Shown piece by piece: positions 30,801-40,313 of a stretch of 64,000 bases of DNA; the first letter of the stretch is position 1; every line of letters starts with the position of its first letter. This DNA comes from Tritrichomonas musculus (Eukaryota > Parabasalia > Tritrichomonadida > Tritrichomonadidae), in contig JAPFFF010000008.1 in the NCBI GenBank assembly GCA_039105265.1, positions 1,116,001 through 1,180,000 of the forward strand, read 5' to 3'. A program made the position numbers and the translations under genes. Under the pieces are notes generated by a model, which saw only the letters and a program-made list of their open reading frames with translations, did no database searches and was not told the DNA's origin.

Positions 30801-33800
30801 TTAACGTCTTGAATGCTAATCACTTTTGGTACTTTATGTAATGACATTGCAAATGATTGTGGTAAGTTTTGAGAATCAAATTTAAATTTAGTTTTTTCAG
30901 GTTTCTTCTTTTGCATGAATGTTCTCTTTGTTTTATCTTTTATAATTGATTCAAAATCACTGAAAACTATATATTCATTCTCTTCAAAATGTAATGGATA
31001 TTTTCCTTTTGGTAACAATTCAGTAAACTTTGCATAATCTTTTTCTGTTTTGATATAAATCAAAACTTTGCAATCAAGCTTGTTTTGAATAGATAAAGGT
31101 GAATTGAAAACAATTGATTGTGAATAATTTTCATGAGAAACAGTTGAAACAGAAATTGTCTTGAAAAAGATTGGGAAGATTAAATTCTTTGGACTAAATG
31201 ATCCTTGAATACTCTTGTATTGAAAAGTAACCAATGAATCTTTATGAAATTCACACATTGGCAAATTATCAAGTGGATTCACGTATAATTCAGATTCAGC
31301 TTTACGATATTCTTCTTGTTTATGATATTTAACCAAAATTGCGCTGTTTAAATTGTTCTTTACCCAATATTCAGGTTTATAATTGAATTTTGATTCATTC
31401 TTTAATAATAAAATTTGTTCTTTATTGTCAAATTTCTCAATGAATTTCATGATGCTTCTGAATGAATGTGGAGTTATATTGAAATCAATTGCTGACTTGA
31501 TTGATAGACCAAAATATGCAGTATTTGAATCACTATTTGAATAAGAAATCAATAAGTATGTTGGTGCCATAAAAGTTTCGAATTTTCCATCTAATAAATT
31601 CATATGATATATTGAAAAGATCAAATCAATTGAGAATGATTGTGCTTGGTTTTGTAAATTCAAAGTTGCGCTCTTTGCTTCAATATTTAATGTGAATATT
31701 GGATTGAAAATGAGTGATGATCTGTTTTCTTCACATAAAGAAAATTTCATTGGTTTAACTAATATTGTTGTATTCATTGCTGTCAACATTAATTTCTTCT
31801 TGTTTGTCTCTTGAATAGGAATTGAATAAGTCTTAGGATTAAGCAAAGAAGTGAATGATTTCCTGAAATTGTTGATAATCATTTGAAGCTCGAAAATATC
31901 AAGGACTGAAATATTCACATTGAAATTGCCTGTTTCAATTTCTATTAATGAAAAGTCATAATTTTCTGTATCTGTGTTATTATCATGTATTTTAATTAGG
32001 AATGATCCATTACTAAATAAAGGAAGGAATTTCATTTGCTTTTGATAATTTGTAAAGAACATTTTCAAACCTGTCAAACTAAAAGATTTATAAGAATTTG
32101 TTAATATATCTGAACTCAATTTAAACGAGATGATTAAATCGTGTTTTTCAAATAATGGATCATCTTCAAACGGGAAATGAACTTGAATTTCATTACATTC
32201 AATGTTTAAAGAAGTACTTGGAGCGTTTTCTTTTTTATTATTTATGAGTTTGTCTTCTTTTTCTTGGCTTTGGTTCAATTTTTCATCAAAATCAGTTTTG
32301 ATTAATGATGACAAAGATTCATTAATGTTTGTTAATGTTTTCATTGTGTTAATATTTAAGAAAACATCAAGTGGACTGAGTTTTATATTTGTTTTTGAAT
32401 TTGTTTGTTGAATAACAAAGAAATTTGGATTATCTTTATCTTCTTTAACTTTGACTAATTCAATACAATTGATTGATTTGCATTTAAATTCTGTTGCTTC
32501 TTTTCGCTTCTTAAAAGTCAAAGCAAATAATGAAATTGAATCAGACAAATTATTCTCTCTGATGTTGATTTGATCAATTTTTCCTGATATTTTCAGTTCT
32601 GAATCATTTGAATTATCGTTATTTTCTTCCTCTTTTTTGTCTGTCTTTAAAATGAATTTCGAATAAATTTTCGATGAATTGAAAATCCTCATAACAAAGT
32701 AATGTGCATAATCGAAGTCTATCGAATTAATATTTAATATAAGACTTGTTAATTTAACCTTTGTTTGTTTTGGTTCACTTGCTCTGTCCAATGCAAAAAT
32801 GGATTCAATGTCATCTGTATTATAATCAATTGAGTCAAACAACAAGAAAAGTTTAATGTTATCAAGAACCAGTCTTTCAAGTTTAATTGAAGGTATATGT
32901 AATGCACCAATTGAATGCGTTGAATTGAGTGTGAATGTAACAACTGGAATAATCAAATGCAAATCAGTTGATGATTCTGAAAAAGTAAAATCTTTAATGT
33001 TAACAATGAAATCTTTGTTTTTCTTTGATCGATACTTTTTAGCTAATTCAACAACGCCATTTATAACGCTTAATTTGAATATTTTGGCAGCTTTTGCTTC
33101 TGACAAATTTGCATTAATTGATGATGCGTTGATATTGAAAATATAGCCTGAATCAATTTGGAAATTGAAATTGTTAACTTCGAGTAAATTATCAATATCA
33201 ACTTTAACAAAGTCTAAGCTTAATTTAGAACGATCTGAAGCAGAATATTCAACTTTCAATTTATCGATTAAAAGTGTGTATGTGTCATCGATTTTTATTG
33301 AAGCGTTATCATTTTGTATTGTAATGACCAATTCATGATTTTTAACACTTTCAGTTGATTCAACTTTTGTCAATTCATTTCTACTACTGTCAGTCTCATT
33401 ATTTGTTTGCTGAATTTTGTCACGTGAATCATGGAAGTAGTTTATCATATCATTAACATTCTTCCATATAAAGTTCATGTTCAAACAAGGAATTATCACT
33501 GAAATGGCAGTTTTAACTTTGTTTGAATTCATTGACATATTGATTTCATTATCGCAAAACAAAAATTGTTTATTTTCTGAATCATACAAGCCTAAAGATC
33601 CAATCTTAAGGATGAATTCTTCAGACAATGTGATATTAACATCATTTAATTTCATTGAATTTGCTTGATCGCCCATCTGATAGTCTATTGAATGAGCAAT
33701 TACATTAATTTGTTCTTTTGGATCATTTGTCTTTGCTTCAGTATCTGCTTCATTTTCAATTTCAGGTTTTCGGGCAGATAAGGCGTTTGTTAGTTGTGTC

Positions 33801-36217
33801 ATTTGCCTTGATATTAAATTGACTTCATCGAGGAAATTGAAGAATTCGTAAGAATTCAGATTGATCTTGAGTAAATCTGTTTCAATGATTGGCCATTTAT
33901 TAAAGCACAGAGAAGGGATTGTAATTTGTGGATTATTATGGTTGAGGATTGTTATATCTGTTAACTCGACAGAAGGATTCATGTTCATTCCAGCGATTGA
34001 TAAAACTAAAGAATTCATTCCGGTGTTAATAATCACTGAAATATTGGAGCAATTAGCATATATTTTATGATCACTGTATATTTTTGTAGAGCCGCTTTGT
34101 GTGTTATCTCTGAAAGAAGCTAAAACATTACTAACCTTATCAACAATGTTTGAATTGACATCAATCTTTGCATTGTCAACGTCAAGTTTTGTTACTAAAT
34201 CACCTAAGAAATAATATTCATCAATCACGCCCAATGTGCTTGTTTTCAATGAAAATCCTTCAGAAATAACAGCGTCATCAACTTTGATTGAACCAAGAAG
34301 CATCTTTGATTTGATATTCAAAATTGTTTCTGTTGATTTTTGTGAATAATTCTTTAGTTTAATTTGTTCAATTTCACTTGTTATTAAATGTTGTGAGCTT
34401 TCATTATCTGTTGTGTAAGTGACCAAAAAACCGTTGAGAATGATGTTGAATTTCATTAACGTCTTTGGATTCAATTTAATTAAGATTTGATTGATTGAAC
34501 TACTCTTCACTTTTTGGTTGTTAATATCATCATCGTCTTCGTCTTCGTCTTCTTCATCTTCGTCGTTATCTGAGTCCTCTTCAGCATCCATTATTGACGT
34601 ATCATCTGTAGTTGTTGTATCTTCATTTAACTGCACGATGTTAATGATAGATGATTCGTTAATAATTGAGCTATTCAATGCTGAACTTTCTTGCTTCGTC
34701 AACTTAATGTGATTCTTTTCTTCATTAACAAAAAATGTCGAAAGCAGTTTCAAAAACGAACTTCTAAAGTCAACTTTAAGTTTTGAAATCTCCAAAATTG
34801 CTGGATTATCAAGCGAATCTAATTTAAACATGATGAAATTGTTTGAATTTTCTTTGATTTGAACAACTTGATAACCTTTGTTTATATCATCAATCATCCA
34901 ATCTTTAACCTCCAAATTAACCTTGATATTTTCACCTTTCTTTTCAAGAACTAAATTGATATTATTAACAGAAATCATTACGAAAGACGGTATTTTGAGA
35001 CAGATGCCTTGAACTGTTAAATTGAAACGAAATGAATCATCTGAAAAGAATCTTAAATCTTCACTCGTTATCGTTGCAAAGTCTTTCTTATCTAATTTAA
35101 TCATTCGTTCTTTGCGTCTCATTAAAATTGCCGAATATTGAATCAATAAGTAAGTTAGATCATCTCCATTTTTTTTGATTGATTTCTTAACAAATTGCTT
35201 CTTGTTAATTGAACGCATAAAACTTTGTGAGTAATCTTTTCGTTTCTTCAGAAAATTCAATGCAATGTCGGGCCTGAATTCAACAGGTCTCCGAATTTTA
35301 ATTGCACAACGATGCAAATAGGACCACATTTTAATATAATATTTTTCATTCATTTTTTCACTTAATGGTCGCATACAACTTTGGAATTTTTGACGAATTC
35401 GACTTTTTGAGAGTTCGCCGATTAAATGTTGAAATGCAAAATATTGTTGTTGAGATAAATCGAATAAAATTGGATCAATTACAAGGTTAAAAGTATTAAA
35501 AAATGAAGAGTCTTTCCTTCTATCATGAACCATCGTAAAAGTAAATGAGTTTTGATTAAGAAAATTGTATTCAATATTATTTAATTTTTCAAAATTTTCA
35601 AAAGGTTCTACATTTTGATATTCTGCGATTGAAAATGACGATAACATAATACGTTTTGTTAGAACTTCTGGTTTGTCTGTTAGTATGATTACATTACCAT
35701 CAGAATCAACTGTATTCATTTTTAAAGAATCGAAAAATAACGTTATTGTGCTAGTGGTTTTGTCCCAATTCGTAAATTCAACGTGTAATCGAACGTTTCT
35801 AATATCGATTGTAGCACTGTCAATAACTTTTTCAAACCATCCATCCCAAACTTTTCGTTTATCCGCTTTGGTTGCTTTTTTCTCATCCTCCATCGATTGT
35901 ATGAGATCAGCAACTGAATTTATAGGAACTTTATTTAGAGCTGACCAATCTGGAATAGCGTAAAGATCAACATTAATTGCTTTAAAATATGCGGTTTCAT
36001 TTGAATTGTTCATACTCGGAAAATCGATAATAATTTGACCAACACGACTATCTTTTATGGTTAACGGAACGCCAAAACTTGAAAAAAGATTAGGTGTAAA
36101 TGAAATCTCGCGTAATTCTGCATGTCCTTTGATTAATGAAACATTAACTTGGCTTTTATCAACTTTTTCGATATATTGATCAAGAAATTTTGAAAGTATT
36201 GATGAAACAAAGCTCAT
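27824..36217 (-). CDS. VPS13: VPS13-family bridge-like lipid transfer protein
   Basis: 2797 aa, one uninterrupted frame. The N-terminus is a chorein domain: MSFVSSILSKFLDQYIEKVD, then LIKGHAELREISF and LTIKDSRVGQIIIDFP. Long repeating-beta-groove sequence follows. An acidic Asp/Glu run at ~560-580 is encoded by GA-rich codons. In the C-terminal half, KNLLPCPIFTQLYNRDN, VNNLPFDFTLVPI and INNSLDTPILVY are the repeated Asn-containing strands of the VPS13 adaptor-binding (SHR-BD) region. The extreme C-terminus has a PH-like segment (NLIFCVTNEYVLIFDIKN). VPS13 proteins move phospholipids between membranes at contact sites. Length is near the usual ~3000. The protein lacks the UBA and WD extras seen in some paralogues. 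A second ATG near the promoter is out of frame. Confidence 0.93.
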   Translation of the reverse strand: MSFVSSILSKFLDQYIEKVDKSQVNVSLIKGHAELREISFTPNLFSSFGVPLTIKDSRVGQIIIDFPSMNNSNETAYFKAINVDLYAIPDWSALNKVPINSVADLIQSMEDEKKATKADKRKVWDGWFEKVIDSATIDIRNVRLHVEFTNWDKTTSTITLFFDSLKMNTVDSDGNVIILTDKPEVLTKRIMLSSFSIAEYQNVEPFENFEKLNNIEYNFLNQNSFTFTMVHDRRKDSSFFNTFNLVIDPILFDLSQQQYFAFQHLIGELSKSRIRQKFQSCMRPLSEKMNEKYYIKMWSYLHRCAIKIRRPVEFRPDIALNFLKKRKDYSQSFMRSINKKQFVKKSIKKNGDDLTYLLIQYSAILMRRKERMIKLDKKDFATITSEDLRFFSDDSFRFNLTVQGICLKIPSFVMISVNNINLVLEKKGENIKVNLEVKDWMIDDINKGYQVVQIKENSNNFIMFKLDSLDNPAILEISKLKVDFRSSFLKLLSTFFVNEEKNHIKLTKQESSALNSSIINESSIINIVQLNEDTTTTDDTSIMDAEEDSDNDEDEEDEDEDDDDINNQKVKSSSINQILIKLNPKTLMKFNIILNGFLVTYTTDNESSQHLITSEIEQIKLKNYSQKSTETILNIKSKMLLGSIKVDDAVISEGFSLKTSTLGVIDEYYFLGDLVTKLDVDNAKIDVNSNIVDKVSNVLASFRDNTQSGSTKIYSDHKIYANCSNISVIINTGMNSLVLSIAGMNMNPSVELTDITILNHNNPQITIPSLCFNKWPIIETDLLKINLNSYEFFNFLDEVNLISRQMTQLTNALSARKPEIENEADTEAKTNDPKEQINVIAHSIDYQMGDQANSMKLNDVNITLSEEFILKIGSLGLYDSENKQFLFCDNEINMSMNSNKVKTAISVIIPCLNMNFIWKNVNDMINYFHDSRDKIQQTNNETDSSRNELTKVESTESVKNHELVITIQNDNASIKIDDTYTLLIDKLKVEYSASDRSKLSLDFVKVDIDNLLEVNNFNFQIDSGYIFNINASSINANLSEAKAAKIFKLSVINGVVELAKKYRSKKNKDFIVNIKDFTFSESSTDLHLIIPVVTFTLNSTHSIGALHIPSIKLERLVLDNIKLFLLFDSIDYNTDDIESIFALDRASEPKQTKVKLTSLILNINSIDFDYAHYFVMRIFNSSKIYSKFILKTDKKEEENNDNSNDSELKISGKIDQINIRENNLSDSISLFALTFKKRKEATEFKCKSINCIELVKVKEDKDNPNFFVIQQTNSKTNIKLSPLDVFLNINTMKTLTNINESLSSLIKTDFDEKLNQSQEKEDKLINNKKENAPSTSLNIECNEIQVHFPFEDDPLFEKHDLIISFKLSSDILTNSYKSFSLTGLKMFFTNYQKQMKFLPLFSNGSFLIKIHDNNTDTENYDFSLIEIETGNFNVNISVLDIFELQMIINNFRKSFTSLLNPKTYSIPIQETNKKKLMLTAMNTTILVKPMKFSLCEENRSSLIFNPIFTLNIEAKSATLNLQNQAQSFSIDLIFSIYHMNLLDGKFETFMAPTYLLISYSNSDSNTAYFGLSIKSAIDFNITPHSFRSIMKFIEKFDNKEQILLLKNESKFNYKPEYWVKNNLNSAILVKYHKQEEYRKAESELYVNPLDNLPMCEFHKDSLVTFQYKSIQGSFSPKNLIFPIFFKTISVSTVSHENYSQSIVFNSPLSIQNKLDCKVLIYIKTEKDYAKFTELLPKGKYPLHFEENEYIVFSDFESIIKDKTKRTFMQKKKPEKTKFKFDSQNLPQSFAMSLHKVPKVISIQDVKTKKSIYFSIKINNDQRSNTRVYEIVPSFSVKNLLPCPIFTQLYNRDNTKINEDTIILQSQDEKQINSINYDTQAIQICLSFDITQFPKPIMIKLDDFNNIFACNNSVAIQIRKKFKSDQKEIVIFTPCAIFNNTEETIFFSPSESKSEGKKVLPFNFAFYGLESYSDNDKSMKIDISVNNSLKKLKAIDCLRLNANCTTINLPRSDNYRLFYPINCSITLGKYPMNDTHVITFTPYLYVVNNLPFDFTLVPITSSKIESIDKYYHSIDKLHQSIEDEARNMILDSFQIPRVSGNDEKGVPIKWISKDGMFLFSSSKYANNPIIQLNRITRTIFIVKNRKERFYIELNIYEDKSTLYAHFQVPSYPVPLVINNSLDTPILVYQNIKPCQNKLLVEANTSSLFAFDEPFINNKQLYIEIHSKNKKDNTGLSYIPYLFSMEEQLSPLISNEDNFIISTTIISTNNSKMIRVRNRDDIVSYQNSLRGFLSIDSFHISLSQNKMNEIALFSMKNILAEFCQDTKNSYITFSIESIQLDNQNPEAKIPVCLVGTGKNLLNKDEKMDKFVKFYSIFPRGVPFFSVINYMSIQIQPIFIIPESNLIANIISFFTSVFKNKTNNNDNMMMIEPSFNSVTVNKTMIAYFELNPISFVVNIPNEGGNDRDNIANVMRYMNMFSLNRFAISVPKLFVSEFNDNISYLVELFRDFYGNEIMKQFTKNVVVKMVTSSLIRFKKLHFIPLSSNHNHNVNTNLCDNRKQIFGYFNQIELNDVAKQSQFYFNQTPDVISLILDHHITKKELSNVLIYHPKSDKSNQKPNENNNELSSKDRLVIGIQNDSNGSNVNNADLIKIFKANDIERIRMLPISPIYSCLGNSDKADQYHLKIQTEILKDKKLQGQITKFIVHSNSNNLIFCVTNEYVLIFDIKNTDFKLSNKIKLNKFDSVSTSGSVVSLKSNDPKIGQIDFTLTKEENAKLLESFINTQKTVISIFGRDISLM

Positions 36218-37066
36218 ATTATAATAAAATTTTTGTTCATTTTATCGGCTTTGATTATTTTGAAATATTTTCAAAAGAAAAAATAAAATTATTTCAAAAT
36301 TTAAAAATAAAATGATCGAATTTCAAAAAATTGAATAATTATTTTTTTATCATATATATTTTGAATATAACCCGAAATAAATCTCTTTATCATATGAGTT
36401 TAGCTTTTATTATTTAAGTTATAATTCCAAAACATACATAATGATAAATTGTTCCAATAACAGGTATTAAGTTATATTGAATCAAAACTATCCATTAATG
36501 TATTATGAACAATTCCATGAAAAAACTATGAGATGGTGTGAGTTCCAATAAAAAATTATTAATTGAAATAGGAAGAAGATAAGATTTTTATTCTGTAAAA
36601 CTCTTTTCTCGAAAATATGATTTTGAAAGTAGAGTAATGGACGTCATAAGCATGTTAAATAAAATTAAAATAATTAAAAATGTATTTTATTTTGTGCAAA
36701 TTTGTAATTTGTATAATAATTAAATTTTAATAAAATATGGATTTAAAAAAGTTGACATAAGAATAAAAAAAGAATGAAAGGCTGTGTAGATGATGATTAT
36801 TTCATAACTATTTTTTTATAAATGCGGTTTTATTACAGTATTTATTTGAAAATATATCGAGTTTATATTGAATAAATTGAATAGGAATTATTCAATGAGT
36901 TTATTCAAAAATATAATCGATGTTTTATGATTATAAATAATATATTTTTCAAATTCCCTTGCTAATGTTTATCTATTAATTGGGCAAAAAATTATAACAA
37001 AAGTTTTTCAATTGAATTTTTCATTCAGAAAAAAAAAATTTTCTAAAGAAATATTCCAGATTAAAG
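36218..37066. other. Divergent promoter region between VPS13 and CFAP36-like genes
   Basis: 849 bp, very AT-rich. TTCATTCAG at about 37020-37028 is an initiator candidate for the rightward gene, 40-45 nt before its ATG. No coding potential or repeat noticed. Confidence 0.4.
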
Positions 37067-38092
37067 ATGTCAGAGCCTGTCCCCATTCTCGAAATTACTC
37101 AAGAATTTTTCACGTCTCCAATGTGGCAAGACACTATCAAAGATTTTGTACTTGCTAATTGCAATATATTTACTGGAGAAGAAGAATTTGCGCTTGAACA
37201 TCTTAATTGCCATAAACAATTCTGCAAAGTTATCGAAGATACGTTAAATATTTACTTACTTGATATTATTGGAATAAACTTTGACATATTTCAGAAAGCT
37301 TGTCTGGAAGCATGTCATCACCCGAACTCAATTGCATCTAATGTTATTCATATTTTAAAGCAAGCAACAGATTTCCGCTATTTTGCTGCCAAAATGTATG
37401 CATATAATGTCATGCTTGATCGTGAAGCTGCAGTTTCTTTTTTGGTTGAAGGAGACGACGAAAATGCATTTTTTGTTACTCAAGCTGTAAAAGAAGAAGA
37501 AGTTCAAATTCAAGAACAAGCAGCTCAGGTTGCTAAATCAGAACTTAATCAAGTCGAAGCAGAACTCGGATTACCTCCAACAAATCCTGAAGAACTTTTT
37601 ACAAGCAAAGAGCCAGAAATTGTACAACCAGAGCCACAACTTGAACCACAGCCTGAGCCTGAGCCTGAGCCAGAAAATCCCCCAGAACCTGAAAAGCCAT
37701 TGCCACCTAAAAAGCAGCCACCACCTCTACTTGATCCAATGGAGCCTCTTCCAAAGAAAGAAGAAGAAGCTCCTCAAAATACTCTTTCACAAACTATCCC
37801 AACAATTACAGAAGCTCAAAGAAATGAAATGAGAAGAAAGATACTCAAAGAGCGTGAAGCTATGAACAGGACTCTTGATCCAGAAGAAATCGCAAAGAGA
37901 AAAGCTGCTTTCGAGCAGAGGAAGCAACAGATTGTCAGCCAAAAAAGAGAAGAATGCAAAGAACAGATAGATATTGACTTAAATTTAAAGAAGCACGAAA
38001 AACCAACAATTGCACCAGAAGAAGATCCTATGGATGCTATTCGTAGAGCACTTGCTGGAAGAGTTAAGAATATGATTGATGAAGATCATTAA
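37067..38092 (+). CDS. CFAP36: CFAP36-like (CCDC104/BARTL1) flagellum-associated protein
   Basis: 341 aa. Residues ~10-130 form a BART-like domain: FTSPMWQDTIKDFVLANC, then FTGEEEFALEHLNCHKQFCKVIE and LNIYLLDIIGINFDIF. In CFAP36/BARTL1 and ARL2BP this fold binds the ciliary GTPase ARL3 or ARL2. Residues ~185-245 are Pro/Glu-rich (EPEPEP repeats) and ~250-341 are a charged helical tail. The order BART domain, acidic linker, coiled C-terminus and the total length agree with CFAP36. It fits a flagellated parabasalid and lies near axonemal and basal-body genes. Confidence is high for the BART domain, lower for orthology versus other BART proteins. Confidence 0.82.
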   Translation: MSEPVPILEITQEFFTSPMWQDTIKDFVLANCNIFTGEEEFALEHLNCHKQFCKVIEDTLNIYLLDIIGINFDIFQKACLEACHHPNSIASNVIHILKQATDFRYFAAKMYAYNVMLDREAAVSFLVEGDDENAFFVTQAVKEEEVQIQEQAAQVAKSELNQVEAELGLPPTNPEELFTSKEPEIVQPEPQLEPQPEPEPEPENPPEPEKPLPPKKQPPPLLDPMEPLPKKEEEAPQNTLSQTIPTITEAQRNEMRRKILKEREAMNRTLDPEEIAKRKAAFEQRKQQIVSQKREECKEQIDIDLNLKKHEKPTIAPEEDPMDAIRRALAGRVKNMIDEDH

Positions 38093-38450
38093 ATGATTTT
38101 ATATAAAATATCTGAATGATTGAATTTTTCTATTTAAGTATTCAAAATATTGAATTGATTACGTTTAAAAAATAGTTAATTTTTACGAAATTGTAGTAGA
38201 AAATCATTCATCTGAATTTGTTTACTAGTCAAAACTGATTGTTATTTGCTTAAACTATCATTTACAAACTTTTTTGTTTTCGGACTTAAAAAATGTTTGA
38301 TTATATTAAATTTGTAGATGTAATTATTCATTAAGCAGATTATTCTGTTTTAATTAACAAAAATAAAATGTTTAGATTATAGCAAGTTACTAAAATAGAA
38401 AAATCTTGAGGTAGTTTATTAATTACAAATTATTAAATATATAAAGCAAT
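38093..38450. other. Convergent intergenic region
   Basis: 358 bp of AT-rich spacer between two converging genes; nothing recognisable. Confidence 0.4.
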
Positions 38451-39176
38451 CTATTTGATTTTAATAATTCGAGCATTAAGCGCTTGCAAAGAAAATGTTA
38501 TTGGTTGTGAAGAATTGTATGGTAAGAAATCAATTGTTGAATGATGATAATTAATACTGGTAATTTTTCCTTTAATTGGAGACATATGTTCAAATTGAAT
38601 TGAAGCATCAGATTCAAGATGAAATGATTGCGAGTTACTTTTTAATTCATCGTCGACTATAATGTATTCGTTATTAAAGCCTAATTCATAATTTTTAATT
38701 TTATTCTCATCTTTTTTAATTTCATTTGGTGAAAGGAAATGATGTTTGCTTAGATCTACTTCATAGGTTGATTCTTCTTCATCTACGGAAAATTCATTAA
38801 TAAAAGGAATATCTTGTTGTAAAAATAAATCAAAAACATCAGCGAATTCGTTTTTTAATCTTGAAAAATGCTTTTGAATAGATTGTTTCATAAAAGTTGG
38901 AATCTCAGCCTTTTTTAATTTACAATCTTCAGTAAAATATTGGATTTTTAATTCGCGATCCTTTTCGATTGATACTTCACTGTTCTCCTTCCATTTATCA
39001 AGAAGTAATAATTTCTGTTGGTGGTTTTTTGTGATTTCACCTAATTGTTGTTTATATAGATCATTTTCATTTTGTAGCAATTTATTAATATCTTCGGTTA
39101 TTTTTTCAAATTCTTGTCCCCAATAACGAATTTCTTTTTCTAAGTCTGTTTCTTTTTTATCATTGCCAATTTCCAT
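38451..39176 (-). CDS. Coiled-coil protein, possibly Sds3/BRMS1-like corepressor subunit
   Basis: 241 aa with no membrane segment. The N-terminal half (~10-115) is a continuous charged helix: a first coil around YKQQLGEITKNHQQKLLLL, then a segment (DRELKIQYFTEDCKLKKAE, then FMKQSIQKHFSRLKNEF) whose pattern resembles the dimerisation helix of Sds3/BRMS1 proteins in Sin3 histone deacetylase complexes. Residues ~200-241 form a small beta-rich tail (HMSPIKGKITSINYHHSTIDF). The similarity was judged by eye and is weak; a generic coiled-coil protein is the alternative. Confidence 0.5.
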   Translation of the reverse strand: MEIGNDKKETDLEKEIRYWGQEFEKITEDINKLLQNENDLYKQQLGEITKNHQQKLLLLDKWKENSEVSIEKDRELKIQYFTEDCKLKKAEIPTFMKQSIQKHFSRLKNEFADVFDLFLQQDIPFINEFSVDEEESTYEVDLSKHHFLSPNEIKKDENKIKNYELGFNNEYIIVDDELKSNSQSFHLESDASIQFEHMSPIKGKITSINYHHSTIDFLPYNSSQPITFSLQALNARIIKIK

Positions 39177-39311
39177 AGATTTTTTTTGAATTAAAATTTT
39201 TAAAAAAACTGTTTTTTTAAGGTTATTGGTTCGATTTACAGATTTTTGATGTTTTCAATTTTCAAAATATTTAAAAGAATCTTTTATTAAAAAAAGCAAA
39301 GCTAAATAAAT

Positions 39312-40013
39312 ATGGCGTATCATCCACCAGTTCTTGATCTCTTAGATTTCCCAATAACTGTTATAATAATTATAATAAATGTGTCTATTTGCATTTATTT
39401 AAACTATTATAATATCCCAATAGAATCAGTTGCTATATCTTCATCTTCATTTCTTGACAGACGTGAATATTGGCGTGGTGTAACTGCTAGTTTTTCGCAT
39501 TATTCACTTCTTCACATCATATTCAATGTAAGTTCAACTTGGTCACTTCGAAATCTCGAAATTTTTGCTGGAGTTATTACTTATATCAAATTAATTACGC
39601 TCCTTGTTATTTTGCCTCCGATAATCGATTCCTTAATACGAAAACGATTTTTCCCTGATAGAAACGTCTGGGCTGTTGGATATTCTTGTGTAATTTGTGG
39701 ACTCAGTGCATATGCAACGTTATTATCATCCTATTTTAATTTTTTCGGTATTCAAATTCCATGGTCAATAATGCCATTTCTTAACGTTTTAATTACACAA
39801 CTTTTAGTTCCACAAGCATCTCTAATAGGCCATCTTTCTGGTGTTTTTGCAGGCTTTGCAATAAGATGGCATCTATTCGATTGGTATACGAACAAGCTTT
39901 TTTTAAATACATTACCTTGGATAGTTTTCTTCTACTTTTTCTCTTATTGTAGAAGTCACAGAGACAGATTCAGATGGTTTCAATATTCAAATGACAGAAG
40001 AACAAGGCCATGA
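39312..40013 (+). CDS. Rhomboid-family intramembrane serine protease
   Basis: 233 aa with five to six hydrophobic helices. Rhomboid hallmarks are in order: YWRGVTASFSHYSLLHIIFN (Trp54-Arg55, His63, His68, Asn72), VGYSCVICG with the putative nucleophile Ser125 in GxSx, and LIGHLSGVFAGF with the catalytic His174. The dyad is therefore present and the protein is predicted to be an active protease that cleaves transmembrane substrates. The basic C-terminal tail (SHRDRFRWFQYSNDRRTRP) faces the cytosol. The compact form is closer to RHBDD1/2-type than to PARL. Trichomonads have a small rhomboid set, some implicated in host-cell interaction; which one this corresponds to cannot be told here. Confidence 0.87.
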   Translation: MAYHPPVLDLLDFPITVIIIIINVSICIYLNYYNIPIESVAISSSSFLDRREYWRGVTASFSHYSLLHIIFNVSSTWSLRNLEIFAGVITYIKLITLLVILPPIIDSLIRKRFFPDRNVWAVGYSCVICGLSAYATLLSSYFNFFGIQIPWSIMPFLNVLITQLLVPQASLIGHLSGVFAGFAIRWHLFDWYTNKLFLNTLPWIVFFYFFSYCRSHRDRFRWFQYSNDRRTRP

Positions 40014-40313
40014 ACGAATGTTTTTTATTATTTATTAAATTGTATTTAAATGTGGATTGTAAATAAATAAAAATGATAAATTTATATACGCATAGTTAAG
40101 ATATTGATTCTAAGAATTGTTAACTGCATAACAACTTTTTCTTAAATATAACAAAAAAAATCGTTATTTGGTTTCTTTTATGCTTGAAATACTAAAAATT
40201 GGTTAGTAAAACTTGTCTTGAATAGAATCAATAGATTACATTATAAAAATATTTACTAATATAACAATCGGATAATAAATATGATTAATAAACAAAAAAT
40301 ATATGTATAATAT
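40014..40313. other. Convergent intergenic region
   Basis: 300 bp of AT-rich spacer; nothing recognisable. Confidence 0.4.

Noticed and set aside
34491-34712. Poly-Ser open frame antisense to VPS13
   Set aside because: It is the reverse reading of the GA-rich acidic stretch in the VPS13 gene.
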